Source of the DNA: Brachionus rotundiformis
Lineage: Eukaryota; Rotifera; Eurotatoria; Ploima; Brachionidae
Direction: 5' to 3'
Length of the DNA: 64,000 nucleotides
NCBI GenBank assembly: GCA_016802295.1
Contig: JAESIW010000109.1
Location: 373,368 to 437,367, forward strand
Made by a program: the position numbers and the translations under genes. Position 1 is the first letter of the stretch. Every line of letters begins with the position of its first letter. The notes under the pieces were generated by a model. That model saw only the letters and a program-made list of their open reading frames with translations. It was not told the DNA's origin and ran no database searches. Shown piece by piece: positions 26,178-37,756 of this stretch.

Positions 26178-27680
26178 ATGAGCTTAGGAACAAAATTTAG
26201 CGAAAACTTCTGGGACGAGCAAGTCTCAGGCTACATGGTGCTGTACCAGAATTTGCGCCACTCGCGGCAAACAATCAAAGAGCTTGAGAGTTTTTTGCGC
26301 GAGGCGTCAAGCGTGGAAGACCAATACCAAAAGCAGTTGGGCAAGATCTGCCAGTCAATGGGCAAATTTAATCCGGAGTCGAGCTCGGCGCCGCTGTGGC
26401 TCGCCGTGCTCAAGGAAATAAGCGAGCTGAATTGCGTGTCGCATTCCAAATTCGTGACCAAAGTAGCCGAGCTCATCAAACAGGTCCAGTCGTACGGCAG
26501 CGAGCTCCACGTGCAAAAAAACAAGTTCAAGCAGGCCGAGCTGACCACTGTCCAGCTGATCGAGCAGTTTCGCTCCTCCAAGGCCCAGCTCTTCCGTGCC
26601 AAGCACAGCTATGTCCAGGTGGCCAGCGAGCTCGAGAAGCAGAAAAAAATCCTCGAGCACACACAACCCTCTAATCCTGGCTCCAACCAACTCCTGGTCC
26701 AAAAGCTGGAAAAAAAACTATCCTCTCTATCCGGTGCCTACAATTCATGTATAGACGGCTACAATTCAATTAGAGACCAGCTTGAGATTAAATTCAACTC
26801 ATCATGTGACCAATTTGAACAAATGGAACGAGCTCACTTGGAAAAAATAAAACACTTCTTGGCCCAGTACTTGCAGCTAGTTGACAACTTGAATGTGGCA
26901 AGGAGCAAAAATTTCACCGACTGTCACCACAAATTTACCACGCACACAATTGAAAATTTACTAGAACAATTTTTGCTCAATAAATCAATTGGCAAGAACC
27001 GTCCGTCCAGAGCCGAGTTTGTCCAATTTGGCAATTTGACTCGAATTGACACAAATGCGCAATCCAAATCACCAAATTTCTGGCATGTAGACATATTGTC
27101 CAAAATTAGACCGGTCAAGAAAAAACGAGCAGACTCTGCTTACACAATCGAGCCGTATAAGACCGACTCTGGCGAGTCCAGCATTGCCAGAGCTGCATCA
27201 CTGGACTCCATTGACTTTCATGTATCTACGCCTAAAAAAACCGAAGCCGACATGGTCAACTACTATGAGTCAGAAGAGGAAGCTATGGACAAGGCATGGA
27301 TGAAGTCCAGTGATAGCTCCGATGACGAGTCAGATGACTCGGACATGCAGAAAAAAATCTACCTTAAAATCAATCCAGTCAAACAGCAACCAGCTACTAG
27401 TCCAGATCAGCTGAACCAAATAGGCAAAAATTTACAGCTCAAGTTAAGTATGCCGGCGAAAAAGGTCTACACAAAAAGCTACAAAATGGATGAGAATAAC
27501 AATTTGGCGGCGGCGGAGAGTGTGCACGGCGACCAGCCGCCTCCATTGCCACCATTGCCCTACCAACTAAAACTCCGCATGAATCAAGTGGTCAATGAGC
27601 TTAACCGCACATTCAACGAGTCGCCATGCACCATGAGCAAAAGTTTCACTGACAACGATGATGAAGAAACCCAATTCTAG
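26178..27680 (+). CDS. Short FCHO-type F-BAR protein lacking the mu-homology domain
   Basis: A single exon of 500 residues. Residues 1-270 form an FCHO-type F-BAR domain: it opens with KFSENFWDEQVSGYMVLYQN, close to the FCHO start, followed by long coiled helices and a basic, glutamine-rich core. Residues 270-500 are linker-like: acidic SSDSSDDESDDSD, then KIYLKINP and GKNLQLKL, which correspond to KVMLKINP and SKNLQLQ in the downstream full-length gene. The protein then ends with a proline stretch and no mu-homology domain. FCHO proteins bend membrane and start clathrin-coated pits; without the mu-homology domain this copy should lack the Eps15/cargo-binding part. A stop closes the frame at 27678-27680; AATAAA repeats occur near 27791. 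It is evidently a tandem paralogue of the 29.5-34.2 kb gene. Confidence 0.88.
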   Translation: MSLGTKFSENFWDEQVSGYMVLYQNLRHSRQTIKELESFLREASSVEDQYQKQLGKICQSMGKFNPESSSAPLWLAVLKEISELNCVSHSKFVTKVAELIKQVQSYGSELHVQKNKFKQAELTTVQLIEQFRSSKAQLFRAKHSYVQVASELEKQKKILEHTQPSNPGSNQLLVQKLEKKLSSLSGAYNSCIDGYNSIRDQLEIKFNSSCDQFEQMERAHLEKIKHFLAQYLQLVDNLNVARSKNFTDCHHKFTTHTIENLLEQFLLNKSIGKNRPSRAEFVQFGNLTRIDTNAQSKSPNFWHVDILSKIRPVKKKRADSAYTIEPYKTDSGESSIARAASLDSIDFHVSTPKKTEADMVNYYESEEEAMDKAWMKSSDSSDDESDDSDMQKKIYLKINPVKQQPATSPDQLNQIGKNLQLKLSMPAKKVYTKSYKMDENNNLAAAESVHGDQPPPLPPLPYQLKLRMNQVVNELNRTFNESPCTMSKSFTDNDDEETQF

Positions 27681-29458
27681 TCTTTATATAAACCCAATTG
27701 TAAAAACATTCATGAATTTATTATATTTTATTTTTTTAAATATTCATCTAATTTGTAAAGGTTATTTTTATAGATTAAAAAACAAAAAAAAATAAATAAA
27801 TAAGAAAAATAATTTAAATTTTGAATATTTTTTTTTATTAGTCTAAATTTAACTTCGGTTGTTAAATGCCGATGGTTAAGGTTTTGTTAAACTTTATTTG
27901 ACTTGGTTTTATTATTATTTTATTATTGGAAAATTGTGAATTTTAAATTAGTTATTTTAAAAATAATTTTAAAATATATTATGTTTTTTATTTTGTGGGC
28001 TTTTTTTTAAATATATTTTAAGTTAATTACTAGTTGAGAGAAGCTTTGTCATTTGGATTACTTGGTGCATTTAGCAGGGCCATTCCAAGCTAAAAATAAA
28101 GTAAGTCGTTTAGAGACACTTTATTAGATAAATTAATAAAAAAATAAAAAATATTTTAATAGTTTATAAGAGATTCTTAGACTTGATGCAGCTAGAATTG
28201 TTATCTGTATTGTCTGTATTGTAGCCGTAATTCAAGACTAGTAAAGAAATTGATTTTCAATTAGGCTCGGTCCGCCTGGGGTTCTTAATGATCTAGTAAA
28301 GTTGAATTTTCTATAAATTTCACCTTTAGGCTTTTAAAATTTACGGTTAAAAATAAAAAAATTAGTAATTTGTTGTTAAGTCTTATCTATTTTTGAAAAA
28401 TTTTTTATATATATATGATAACTTCTTGGTAAATAATTAGTCACATTATTTTTCACTAATGATTATTGCATAAGCATAAGCGATCCGTCCACGCAAGCAT
28501 GATATTTCAGAGCAATAATAAACCTAGGCAGATAATAAAGATGAAAATTAAAAGTGCGGAGAGATATTAAAATTAAAATTATTAGTAATTTATTTATTTA
28601 TTTTTTTCGATTTAATCGGTCACTTGAAAACAAAAATAATTTTTTTTAGTACATATTTTAAAGTTTATGTTGAATCAAAAAATGATAAAAATTTTTTTTT
28701 AATATCTTATCATTTCTATCGCATCTGATGCGTGCGAATTAAAATTTTAAATTTTATTATTCAAATATTTGATTATAATTAAAGTTAATTATTGAATAGG
28801 AATATAAATAAATTACAAGCTGATAAATATCAAATGAAGAGCTAGTGTCTATTTGATTATGATATAAAATTTAATTTTGGTAGCATTAGAACAACTCAAT
28901 TAGATTACGAATAAGAAGCTGTTGGAGACTTTGTCTATTTATCAGAATATTAAATATTAATCTATTACAGTGACTTTTAAAATTACACAAACAAAACTTG
29001 AAGAAAATATAAAATTGTTTATTCTAAAAGTTACCAGAGAAGGTGTTGTTGTGTTTGTTTAATTGGCATAGAAAAATAGTTGAATTAAGATGATAATAAA
29101 TCTGAATTTTAGATAATATTAATTTTTTTTTATATTTTTATTGTTCATAAGCAATATGAAAAAATTTTATCACAAAATTGTCCAAGCTTTAATGGTAGCT
29201 TGAGTATTAACAAGTCTTTTTTAATCCAAAATCTGATCAACTTGTAGTCAAGGTGCTAATGCAAACATAATTAAAAAAAAAGTTAATTAAAGATTATGTC
29301 ATTTTTTTCTAAATTATTTAATAAATTTAAATTTGAATAAAATAATTAAATTTTTAATTTAATAAAAGTTAATAAGTTTTAAAATTTTTATTTAATTATG
29401 ACATTTAGATCTGATTAAAGAGTGCTAGTGAAATGGTTTATGATAGATAAATTAGAAA
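27681..29458. other. Intergenic region between the two FCHO-type genes
   Basis: AT-rich. Small patches of ordinary composition (about 28200-28300 and 28470-28560) have no open frame or recognised similarity. No remnant of a mu-homology exon is visible here. Confidence 0.5.
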
Positions 29459-32400
29459 ATGGTAAACCAAAATCGACCACTCTCGCCGCCCGCAAACACC
29501 TCAATGAACACGTCATCATCGTCTTCGTCGACCAATCCGCACCAGCAGTCTTTAGTCTACTCTGGCAATCAGACGAGTGCCAAAAATTTTTGCGACAACT
29601 TCTGGGGCGACAAGGCGACCGGGTTCGATGTGCTGTGTCAAAATTTAAAGCATTCTGTGAGCAGTGCCAAAGATTTGGAGCAATTTTTGCGCGAGGCGTC
29701 CAGCGTAGAAGACCAGCACGCGCGTTCCCTGAACAAGCTGGTCGCCGTGATAAACAAATCGTCCTCTAATGGCTCGTTTTTTCCCACATGGTCGCTGCTC
29801 CGAGACCTAAATGAAAAGTATTCGGCAACACACTCGACCATGGTGCAGTCGATGCACGATCTGATCCGCGAAGTGCAAAAATATGCCGAAGACTTGTCCA
29901 AGAAGATAAAGAGGATACGCGAAAATGAGCAACAGACCCAATTGGTGGTCCAGGGCTTCCAGGAGAGCAGCGCTTCACTGAACAAGGCCAAGGACCAGTA
30001 TCACAACTTGTGCGCCGAGTTCGACAAATTAAAGCGTCAACTCGACCCCCAGCAGCTAGCACAGTACCAAACCGCGTCCCAGCAGCAAATATCCACTAGC
30101 AATTTGATGAGCCTGGTGCCCGGCGCCAACTCAACTGGCCTCAATTCTACGCTCACCACAAGCAAGGTAAGCCAATTGGTCAAAGTGGAGAAAAAAATGA
30201 AGCAAGCCTGTGACGACTACAAGTCGTCGATTGAAAAATACAACATGGTAAGAGTGGACTATGAGCGCAAGCTGGTCGATTCGTGCAACCAGTTCCAATA
30301 TGCCGAAGAGGTGCATCTCAAGCAAATGAAAGCCTTTGTGGAAACATATACCAAGATAGTGTCCAACTCAAACTCGCAAAAGTGTCAGATAATGGCCGAT
30401 TTGGGCACCAAGATGGAAAATTTCACCAGTGATTACTTGATTAGTTTGTTCATTGATAATAAGCGAACGGGACTAGAGCGGCCGGAGGTGGCTCTTTTTA
30501 TCGAGTCACCTGTAAACACTCCTAATGTAACCACGTCTAATATAGATAATGATTATGTACTTAATGAAAATGAGTTTAAAAATTTTTTCCAATCGTCCTA
30601 CTCTCAGCTGAATGCCGAGAAAACCAATCAATCTCCTGTACAGAATAGTGAATCGAAAAAAAATGATTCAAAAGGTGAGACACAACTTTTAATAGTTTAT
30701 TATTTTGAAAAAAAATTAAAAAAATATTCATAAATTTTAATTAGGGTTAGCTTATTTTTAGATACTTGACTTAGAAAAGACAGCAGAAGTATTCCTAAAT
30801 TTGTTTATTAGCGCTTTATAATTATTTTTTATTTGCTTTTATGGAAATTTATTTCAGTATTTAAATTAATTAATAAGTTAAATTTGATTAAGATTAAGTA
30901 AATGAGATAGATTTGTTTGTTGTATTTTATTTTATTGGGCCTGGATGGTTATGTGGCCAACAATGGTCACTTATTATGTGACCAGATAAAGTAATGTAAT
31001 ATAAAGTGTGATAAAATAGGTTATATTTTAAAAATTGAATTGAATAATAGTTTAAATGAATAAAAATATTAATCTAGTCTTAATATCTTTGACTAAAAAT
31101 GAAATGTAAAATTAAATAAGATTTTAATAAAATGGATCTTTACTTTATTTCGCCAATAGAGTACAAATTGGTTTAAAAATAAACCACTGAACAAGAAGAG
31201 AAGTTTGATCGATTCACATGTCTTGGTTACAGTTATTTGGCCAGACTAACATATTTTTTTAATTTTTGTTCCGGGTATCATTTAGTGACCAACTGATCAT
31301 GACACACCGCGGGGATCATGTTAAAAAAAGTTAATAAAATAAAAGGATAAAAAGATAAAAAAAATATATAATTGTTTTAGTAATTTAACTAGGCAATTAA
31401 TAGGACAAATCAAAGCCTGAGTGGTGTTAATTTTGTTTGGGAAAATATTCGAAAAACATGATTTTGTTAAACTAGCTTGTTATTCCACATTGATCAAAGC
31501 ACTGCTAAAGCTTATCCAAATTTTTGGGTGCCAATTTATGCACAATGAGTATCCATAATCCTGCAGCATTATCTAGGATGTTTTTTTTTATGATCACTAA
31601 TGCATGCACTAAAACCTAAGATTGGGAATTTATCCCACGCATGGCTTCACAAGGGTATTACATTTTAAAATTAAAAACGTAATTCAAAAGACAAGATAAA
31701 TATTAAATAAAAATACTAAAAGATTGTATTGTAATTTTAAACAACTGGAAAACTTTAAATTTTGTTATCATTAGATGAATAATTTGATAAGCTTTTGCAT
31801 AGGTTAATTGTTGCCAAAGACACAAAAATATCTGTTTCGCTTTCTGTGTTATCCATTTTTTAAATCAGTGACCATTTTATTTGGTAAAACTTGGTTTTAT
31901 ATTATTTTTGAAACAGGATCTAAAGTATTAAATGAAAAAATATTCACAACTTTATTTGGTTATGGACTTTTGGCTTTAATTGACCAAATTGACCAAGCAA
32001 TTTGCTTTGGCTTACTTAATTTGCTCATAATTATCAGAAGGATTTTTAGCAATCAAATAATTTGCTGCTACAGTTGGGCTTGTTATCCATTTAGTGACCA
32101 ACTGGTCAAATAAGATTCCAACACCTACCCTATCTGCCGATTTTTATTGTTGACAATTTTTAACTAAAATATTTAATCATATTTGGTAAATGATAATCAG
32201 CTTTTACAAAATTGATTAAATTTAATTAAAAAATAAAATTTAATTTTTAATTTTTTTTCACCAAGCAAAAAAAAAATACCAACTAAATGAAAAGATAAAA
32301 TTTTATAGATTTTTCTTTAAGAAAACTCGGACCGTAAAGGCAAAAAAAGTAAACGAAAAGAAAAAATTAATTAATCAATAAAGAATTTTCTTAATTAACT

Positions 32401-34247
32401 AATCAACCTTATATCTTCTTGATTAAATTTTCTTTTTTTTTTCTAACTAAAACATCTATTTTGCCAAAGGTTTGAACATTTTTAACGTGGACTTTTTAAC
32501 CGGACGAAGCCGAAACAAAAAATCTCACACCAAGAACCAAAAAAACTCAAACAAGCAAGCGCAAACCAAAGAACCAGCAGCCACGACCAGCCAGCCCGAA
32601 GAGGCCAAAAACCCGGAAGAAAAATCCATTAATTCTTTGTCACTAGACCTGCTTGACCATCTGAAAATCAGCGATGTGGACAGCGAAGGCTACTCGCTGC
32701 GCCCTGACTCTTCCATTGACCTGCGACGTCGCACCAACGACGACATGAACAACTATGTTTCGTCTCCTTCAAGTTCCGGGTCCGATTCGGACTCGGACGA
32801 ACAGCCTGTCAAGGTCATGCTCAAAATAAACCCAAAAAACGAAGAAACCAATAGCCAGAACATGGACGTTTTGCGTGAAATAAGCAAAAATCTCCAACTA
32901 CAGAAACCAGCGTCCAAACAATTCAAACAGTCCAAAACCTACCACTACACGGCCAATCCAGAGTCGAGCATGACTCGGTCCGTGTCCATGGGAAGCAATT
33001 TGCAAGCCGACCTGAACAAGACCGAGTCCTCATTGTTCGACATTGACTTCTCGCCCAAGACCAAAATTCCAAACGAGAACTCTTTGTACAACATTGACGA
33101 GGACAAAGAAGTCGAGAGCTCGTTCCAGTACAACCTGGCCATCAAAAAGCCCACAGTGAGCTCTTCTCCGGCCGGCAGGTTCACCCCGGCGTGCTTTCCA
33201 GGCCGAACAACTCCTGACTTTCGCCACACTACCTCCATATTCGAGCAACAGAGCACCAGGGCGTCCATTATCAGCCCGTTGACCATCAATTCCGGAATAG
33301 AGATCATCCCCATTGCCATTGCTTTCAATGAGACCATCCATGCATATTTTAAAATTGGTGAGCCCTCTAGATTCAAGATCAAGTGCTTTGGATGCATGAA
33401 GATCTCCTTTCCATATGCCATTCTCAAACTGCTCTCTCTCGAGTTGCCATTGCTGGAGTTTAATCTGAAAAACTTGAATATTCTAAATCAGGACTTGAAG
33501 CTGAACACCCAACTGTTGGAAAAAAATGACACATTGTTCACAGATATGGACGAGTTTAATTTTAAATTTAAGACACAACACTTGGTCAATGAGCTCAAGG
33601 CTCAGCACCAAATGAACAAAATGGCAGCTTTTTTCAACTTTGAATTGCTCAAGTACGAGTTCAGATATTTGAAAGAAGAGGCGCCAATGGTACTCGAGGC
33701 CAACTGGTCGTCGAATTTCGACGAGCAGACAATTCAGCTTGTTCTCGAGTACAAGTTTACCTATGGCAAAAATTTGGCCCAGTGCAATTTTATGGTCTTG
33801 ATGCCGACAGTGTTCAAGAGTGAGGCAAAAGAGTTTAGGGTGAGTTTGGAAGAGTCTGAGCCGAGTGCGATGGCAAATAGGCAAGAGAAAGAGGCACGGA
33901 CCCAGGTTTTGTTCCAGATTGGATGTGTGAGTGCAAGTGGAAAGCTCAGAGCCAAGTTCAGAGTGAGCGAGGCCGGTGGGGAAAAATTGGCCTCGCTGGA
34001 ACAACTTTACCAGCCTGTGTACACAAAATTTCACATTGACAATGACACAATGTCCAAACTTAAGTTCAAAATTACCAGCGCTAACTACAAGCTGTCGCTA
34101 CTCAAGGAAAGGGTAGAGTCGGGCAAGTATTTTTGTGACTACGACCCGCAGCAAAGTGTCATGGTGCCAAAGAGTGCCAATCGATCTCAAATAACAGCCG
34201 GTTCCATATCAACTCTCATTGGGTCAACAGTAGATTTGTTAAATTAA
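29459..34247 (+). CDS. FCHO2: Full-length FCHO endocytic adaptor (F-BAR plus mu-homology domain), two exons
   Basis: Exons 29459-30674 (donor GTGAGA) and 32470-34247 (acceptor TTTTGCCAAAG, with CTAAC as a likely branch site) join in phase 1 to give 997 residues. Residues about 43-320 are the F-BAR domain (NFCDNFWGDKATGFDVL...). The linker has the conserved FCHO motif DVDSEGYSLRP (474-484) and acidic serine clusters. Residues about 678-997 are the mu-homology domain (IEIIPIAIAFNETIHAYFK at its start), related to the AP-2 mu subunit tail. FCHO1/2 dimerise on PI(4,5)P2 membrane, bend it, bind Eps15/intersectin and activate AP-2 at nascent coated pits. It has a 42-residue Ser/Asn/Pro-rich extension ahead of the F-BAR, absent from the usual family start. 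AATAAA is at 34254. The symbol means FCHO1/2 as a group. Confidence 0.93.
30675..32469 (+). other. Intron of the full-length FCHO gene
   Basis: 1.8 kb, AT-rich. CATTTAGTGACCAACTG occurs twice (at about 31279 and 32088), and a short hairpin (TGGTCAC/GTGACCA) lies near 30985. An open frame at 31808-32113 has no codon bias or similarity and is not called. Confidence 0.6.
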
Positions 34248-35285
34248 GCATTAAATAAATGTATGTTCGCTTTTTGCTTAAGCGCCTTTATTCATATTTT
34301 ATATGTATTTTATGGTCAATTTAATTTGCGATTATTATTTTTATTAATTTTTTTCTTTTTTTTTTTTTTTTCACTGAATAAATTTTGTAGTTTATTAAAA
34401 GATAAAATTTTTTTTCGAACAATTTTTTGGCTTGATTTCTTATTTTAATCATAATTTGAATAAATTTTTAATTAAAAAAAAGGTCTGTCAAAATTTTTAC
34501 AACTAACAAATAAAATTTAAAATAAAAATTAATTAATAAAAAAGTAAAAAAAATTATTTTATTTGTCTTGAATTATATTTACTTTCATTCTGTTTGAGTA
34601 AATACATTATATGATAATCTTTTGATCAAATTTTCGACTTATTTCTATAGTGATTTACTGTTTTAGCAAGGTAAATGGCTATTTTTCAGCTGCAATTATT
34701 TGCCATGAATTTGGTTGTTTAAATGTTTTTTTGATCCTTAATAGCTCTATTAGTAGTATCTAACGCATTATTATTAAACCTTCAAACCATCCTGAAAACA
34801 TATTCAAAAATAATTTAAAAATTCGCTGATGGATGAATGAATTAGTCTTTATTTTATGAAACCTTCAATTCAATGTAAAATCTGTTACGGTACATCACCA
34901 ATTCTCTATGGTATAATTACTATCTATATTTTTTTATGGATTACATAAATATTGATCAACATTTATTAATGATACGTAATCAATCACCGATTTAAAATGG
35001 TTATTGAAACAGTCAATTAATAATACAATAATAAATATATATTTGATTTAGAATGTTTAAGTTTTACTTCCTAGTTTTTATTTAAAACTTCACTATAAAT
35101 TGAAGTAACTTAGTCTTATGTTAGTAGTTCCTTTGATTCACTCTTATTTTACTCAATAAATATTTTAAAACGAATTCGTTATCTTTACTACGCTTAAAAT
35201 AGTGGCCAGACTCTTAGTGTCACAAATCTTCTCCAATATTTGAGTTTTAATTTAAATTCAGATCTTGACTTTAATAGGGTATCAT
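34248..35285. other. Intergenic region downstream of FCHO
   Basis: AT-rich. It starts with the FCHO poly(A) signal and a pyrimidine run at about 34340-34370. I see no gene. Confidence 0.5.
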
Positions 35286-35465
35286 TAGACGCCTATTTTT
35301 AAGAAAGGTAGCAGAAGTCTGGAAAGCAATTATAGGCCAATTTCCTTAACTACACTGCACTATAAGATCATGTAACGAATCATAAGAGACGTTATGAAGA
35401 GCGACAGGAATGTGGAGTTCAAATTCAGCTACACAAAATACAGCATGACCACTATCAAGTGTTAT
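35286..35465 (+). mobile_element. Reverse transcriptase fragment of a second LINE type
   Basis: The plus strand reads TPIFKKGSRSLESNYRPISLTTLHYKI, the NYRPISL motif of non-LTR reverse transcriptases, then continues to about 35460 with an internal stop. It is a short inactive remnant abutting an oppositely oriented LINE fragment. Confidence 0.75.
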
Positions 35466-35474
35466 TTCAATCTT

Positions 35475-35980
35475 TCAATTTCAAGGTTAATCGACAGGCT
35501 AGTGCCCATCTTATAAATACCGATTAACACTCCATGTAAATTTCAACATTGATCTCTTAATCACTAGGCAATTTATAAGTCTTGAATAGAAAAATTCAAA
35601 AGTTTTTTTACCATTTACTGATTTTGATCTTGATCTTGGTTCTATCAGATTCTCAGTGTTCCTTAAATTATATTTTAAATTTCTTGAGTCATTCTTCTTT
35701 AATGAAAGTATAATATTTAATTACAAAAGATAGCATTCTATCAACTATTCTATGTTGGAATGCATATAGGCCATACTTTTCTAGGAAATTATTAATATTA
35801 TTAAAGCTATTTACATCAAATTTGAACCTAAACAATTTAAATAATGTCAAATAATAACTCTTGGCTAATTTGATTATTGCCTCTTTTGAGAAATAGCATA
35901 AGAGAGTTGAACAATAATCAAAATAAGGCTTTATAAACGTCTTAAAAAACTGTATTTTTACAGAAGTTGATAGATAGAAT
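35475..35980 (-). mobile_element. LINE fragment, reverse-oriented copy of the 51.6-52.4 kb element
   Basis: The minus strand of 35540-35975 matches 51740-52180 along its length (PYFDYCSTLLCYFS-type motif region), and 35475-35535 matches the shared LINE 3' end with its GTTAATC/GATTAAC hairpin. It is 5'-truncated, so it inserted as a 3' fragment pointing leftwards. Confidence 0.8.
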
Positions 35981-36790
35981 ATGAAATTTCGTGATACAAG
36001 ATCAACAACAACATGGAGCTTACATCAGCAACGTCTTACTCACATCATCAAACAACTAATGTAACATCAAACAGCAGACAACTGGCAAAACCTATGGAAG
36101 TTGTTTGTAGTTTTATAAGTTTGCACACGGAACTATGTTTAATTTATTTATAAATTAATTACCAACTAATGAAAGAAAAAAACATTATTTTATTTTTATT
36201 ATATTTTTTTTCTCTCCTTTTTGTTCTCTAATTAATGTGGTTATTTAGAGTGGCCACTTTCATTTATTTGTTTAGATTAAATCTTATTAAATATAATCGT
36301 TTATTAAAAATTTTAATACCCTAGTCTAAAGTTATTTCATAATAAGGGGTCCTTTATCCTCATCTGTTTGAGGTTAGGTTCTGATCAATTTTATAACCTA
36401 AAAGAGTTATTTCATTATACAACAATGTCTGATTATTTTACATTTAAAAATTAATCAATTTTATTTAAACACTTATTTAGTCAAAAATCTATTATATTTA
36501 TATAATTTATCATAATATAATCTTAAAGATTGGAAGAGGATTGGTGTAATATGGTCGAAACAGGAAGCGGTTCTGAAAGTAGTGAAAAGATAAAAATAAA
36601 CTTTTATTTATTAATATATAAAAAAATGGATGAAATAATTTAAATTAACAGTTTTTGATGACCACAGTGATAAAAAATCCATTGAATCAATCGGACAAGT
36701 TTAATTTTTATCTGGGCAATGATCATATTTTTGAATAACAGGCCCAAAGTTTATCAATTAACTTTAAAATTTTATTAATAAAAATTAAAA
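35981..36790. other. Intergenic region before the J-protein gene
   Basis: AT-rich. On the minus strand a poly(A) signal (TTTATT on the plus strand, 36771-36776) lies 14 bases past the J-protein stop. Nothing else is recognised. Confidence 0.45.
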
Positions 36791-37756
36791 TTAGACTGCT
36801 GAGTAAAGTTCTCCAATAATGGCCACGGCTTCGGCCCTCTTGGTCAATTCATGTTTGCTTTGTGAGTCGGCCAAATAAATGTCCAACACTTTGCGCGTTT
36901 TCATCTCGATCTCCAGCACTGTCGTTTTCCAGAAAAAATTCAATATCATGTTTTCCAGTTCCATCGGAGACTTGCTTTCAACATCCTGAGATTTTTTGAT
37001 CACATGTGCTGCTTTTATGGTGCCATAAATAGTCGAAAACGAGTGACCAATGTCTCGTACACTTTTTATGGCGCACGGAATGCCAAGAAGCTTTCCTTTT
37101 TTTAAAATTTGATGAGCCCTGTACCTGTAAATATATCCAATGGCGTTAAAAATCTCTTTGGCAAATGACTCATTGCGCAGGCTCTTTATTTCATCCTGAA
37201 TGGCAAGCTCGAACTCAGCTCTGGTACATATATCTTTCACATAGGGACTGCACTTGGCCAGCAAGTATTCGTGCATTATTTTTTTATTCTTGTGAAGATT
37301 GGTGTTCATGTCGTCTTCTGAGTACTCGGCAAGCTCGGTGCAGTTCTTTTTTGCCTTTGGCGAGATGGCATCGCCAAACACAGACTTGAATTCATCACCA
37401 CCTTCGCCATCTCCGGACAATTTGTCCGCGTTTTTGAGTATCAAGGCGAACAGTGACTCGCCAATCAATGGCACGAACTTGTCACCGCCAAAGAGATTTT
37501 TAAATATGGTTCCCGGATCGATGAGGTCCTCTTGTCTTGTGGTGCCGTGTTCGTCATACTGTTTGCGCTTTGCCGGGTCGGACAGAATCTGGTACGCATC
37601 GCTCACCTTTTTGAACATCTCCTCGGCTTGTTTGTCATTGGGATTCTTGTCCGGGTGGTGCCTCATCGCTTGGAGCAGATACGCTTTGCGGATTTGGCTC
37701 TCGTCCGCACTCGGATCTAGTTTTAACACATCGTACAGAGCTTTGTCAACAGGCAT
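36791..37756 (-). CDS. J-domain protein with C-terminal X-domain (Caj1/Djp1 type)
   Basis: Intronless, 321 residues. I take the ATG at 37756 as start, since the J-domain begins there (KALYDVLKLDPSADE) and the nine upstream in-frame codons have no ATG. The J-domain spans residues 5-70 with the HPD tripeptide at 34-36, followed by a short EHGTT...GTIFKNLFGG linker. Residues about 130-310 are helical with ARAEFE-like, FAKEIFNAIGYIYRYRA and MELENMILNFFWKTTVLEIE segments, resembling the DnaJ-X region of yeast Caj1 and Djp1 and of plant J-proteins. There is no Cys-rich zinc finger. Such proteins recruit and stimulate Hsp70; Djp1 assists import of organelle proteins. J-domain identity is certain; the X-domain rests on recalled family pattern. 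Confidence 0.88.
   Translation of the reverse strand: MPVDKALYDVLKLDPSADESQIRKAYLLQAMRHHPDKNPNDKQAEEMFKKVSDAYQILSDPAKRKQYDEHGTTRQEDLIDPGTIFKNLFGGDKFVPLIGESLFALILKNADKLSGDGEGGDEFKSVFGDAISPKAKKNCTELAEYSEDDMNTNLHKNKKIMHEYLLAKCSPYVKDICTRAEFELAIQDEIKSLRNESFAKEIFNAIGYIYRYRAHQILKKGKLLGIPCAIKSVRDIGHSFSTIYGTIKAAHVIKKSQDVESKSPMELENMILNFFWKTTVLEIEMKTRKVLDIYLADSQSKHELTKRAEAVAIIGELYSAV

Noticed and set aside
31808..32113. 101-codon frame in the FCHO intron with hydrophobic residues
   Set aside because: Composition is that of translated AT-rich DNA, and it lies within a well-defined intron.
33483..34034. 183-codon minus-strand frame opposite the mu-homology exon
   Set aside because: Antisense shadow; the plus-strand frame has clear FCHO homology.
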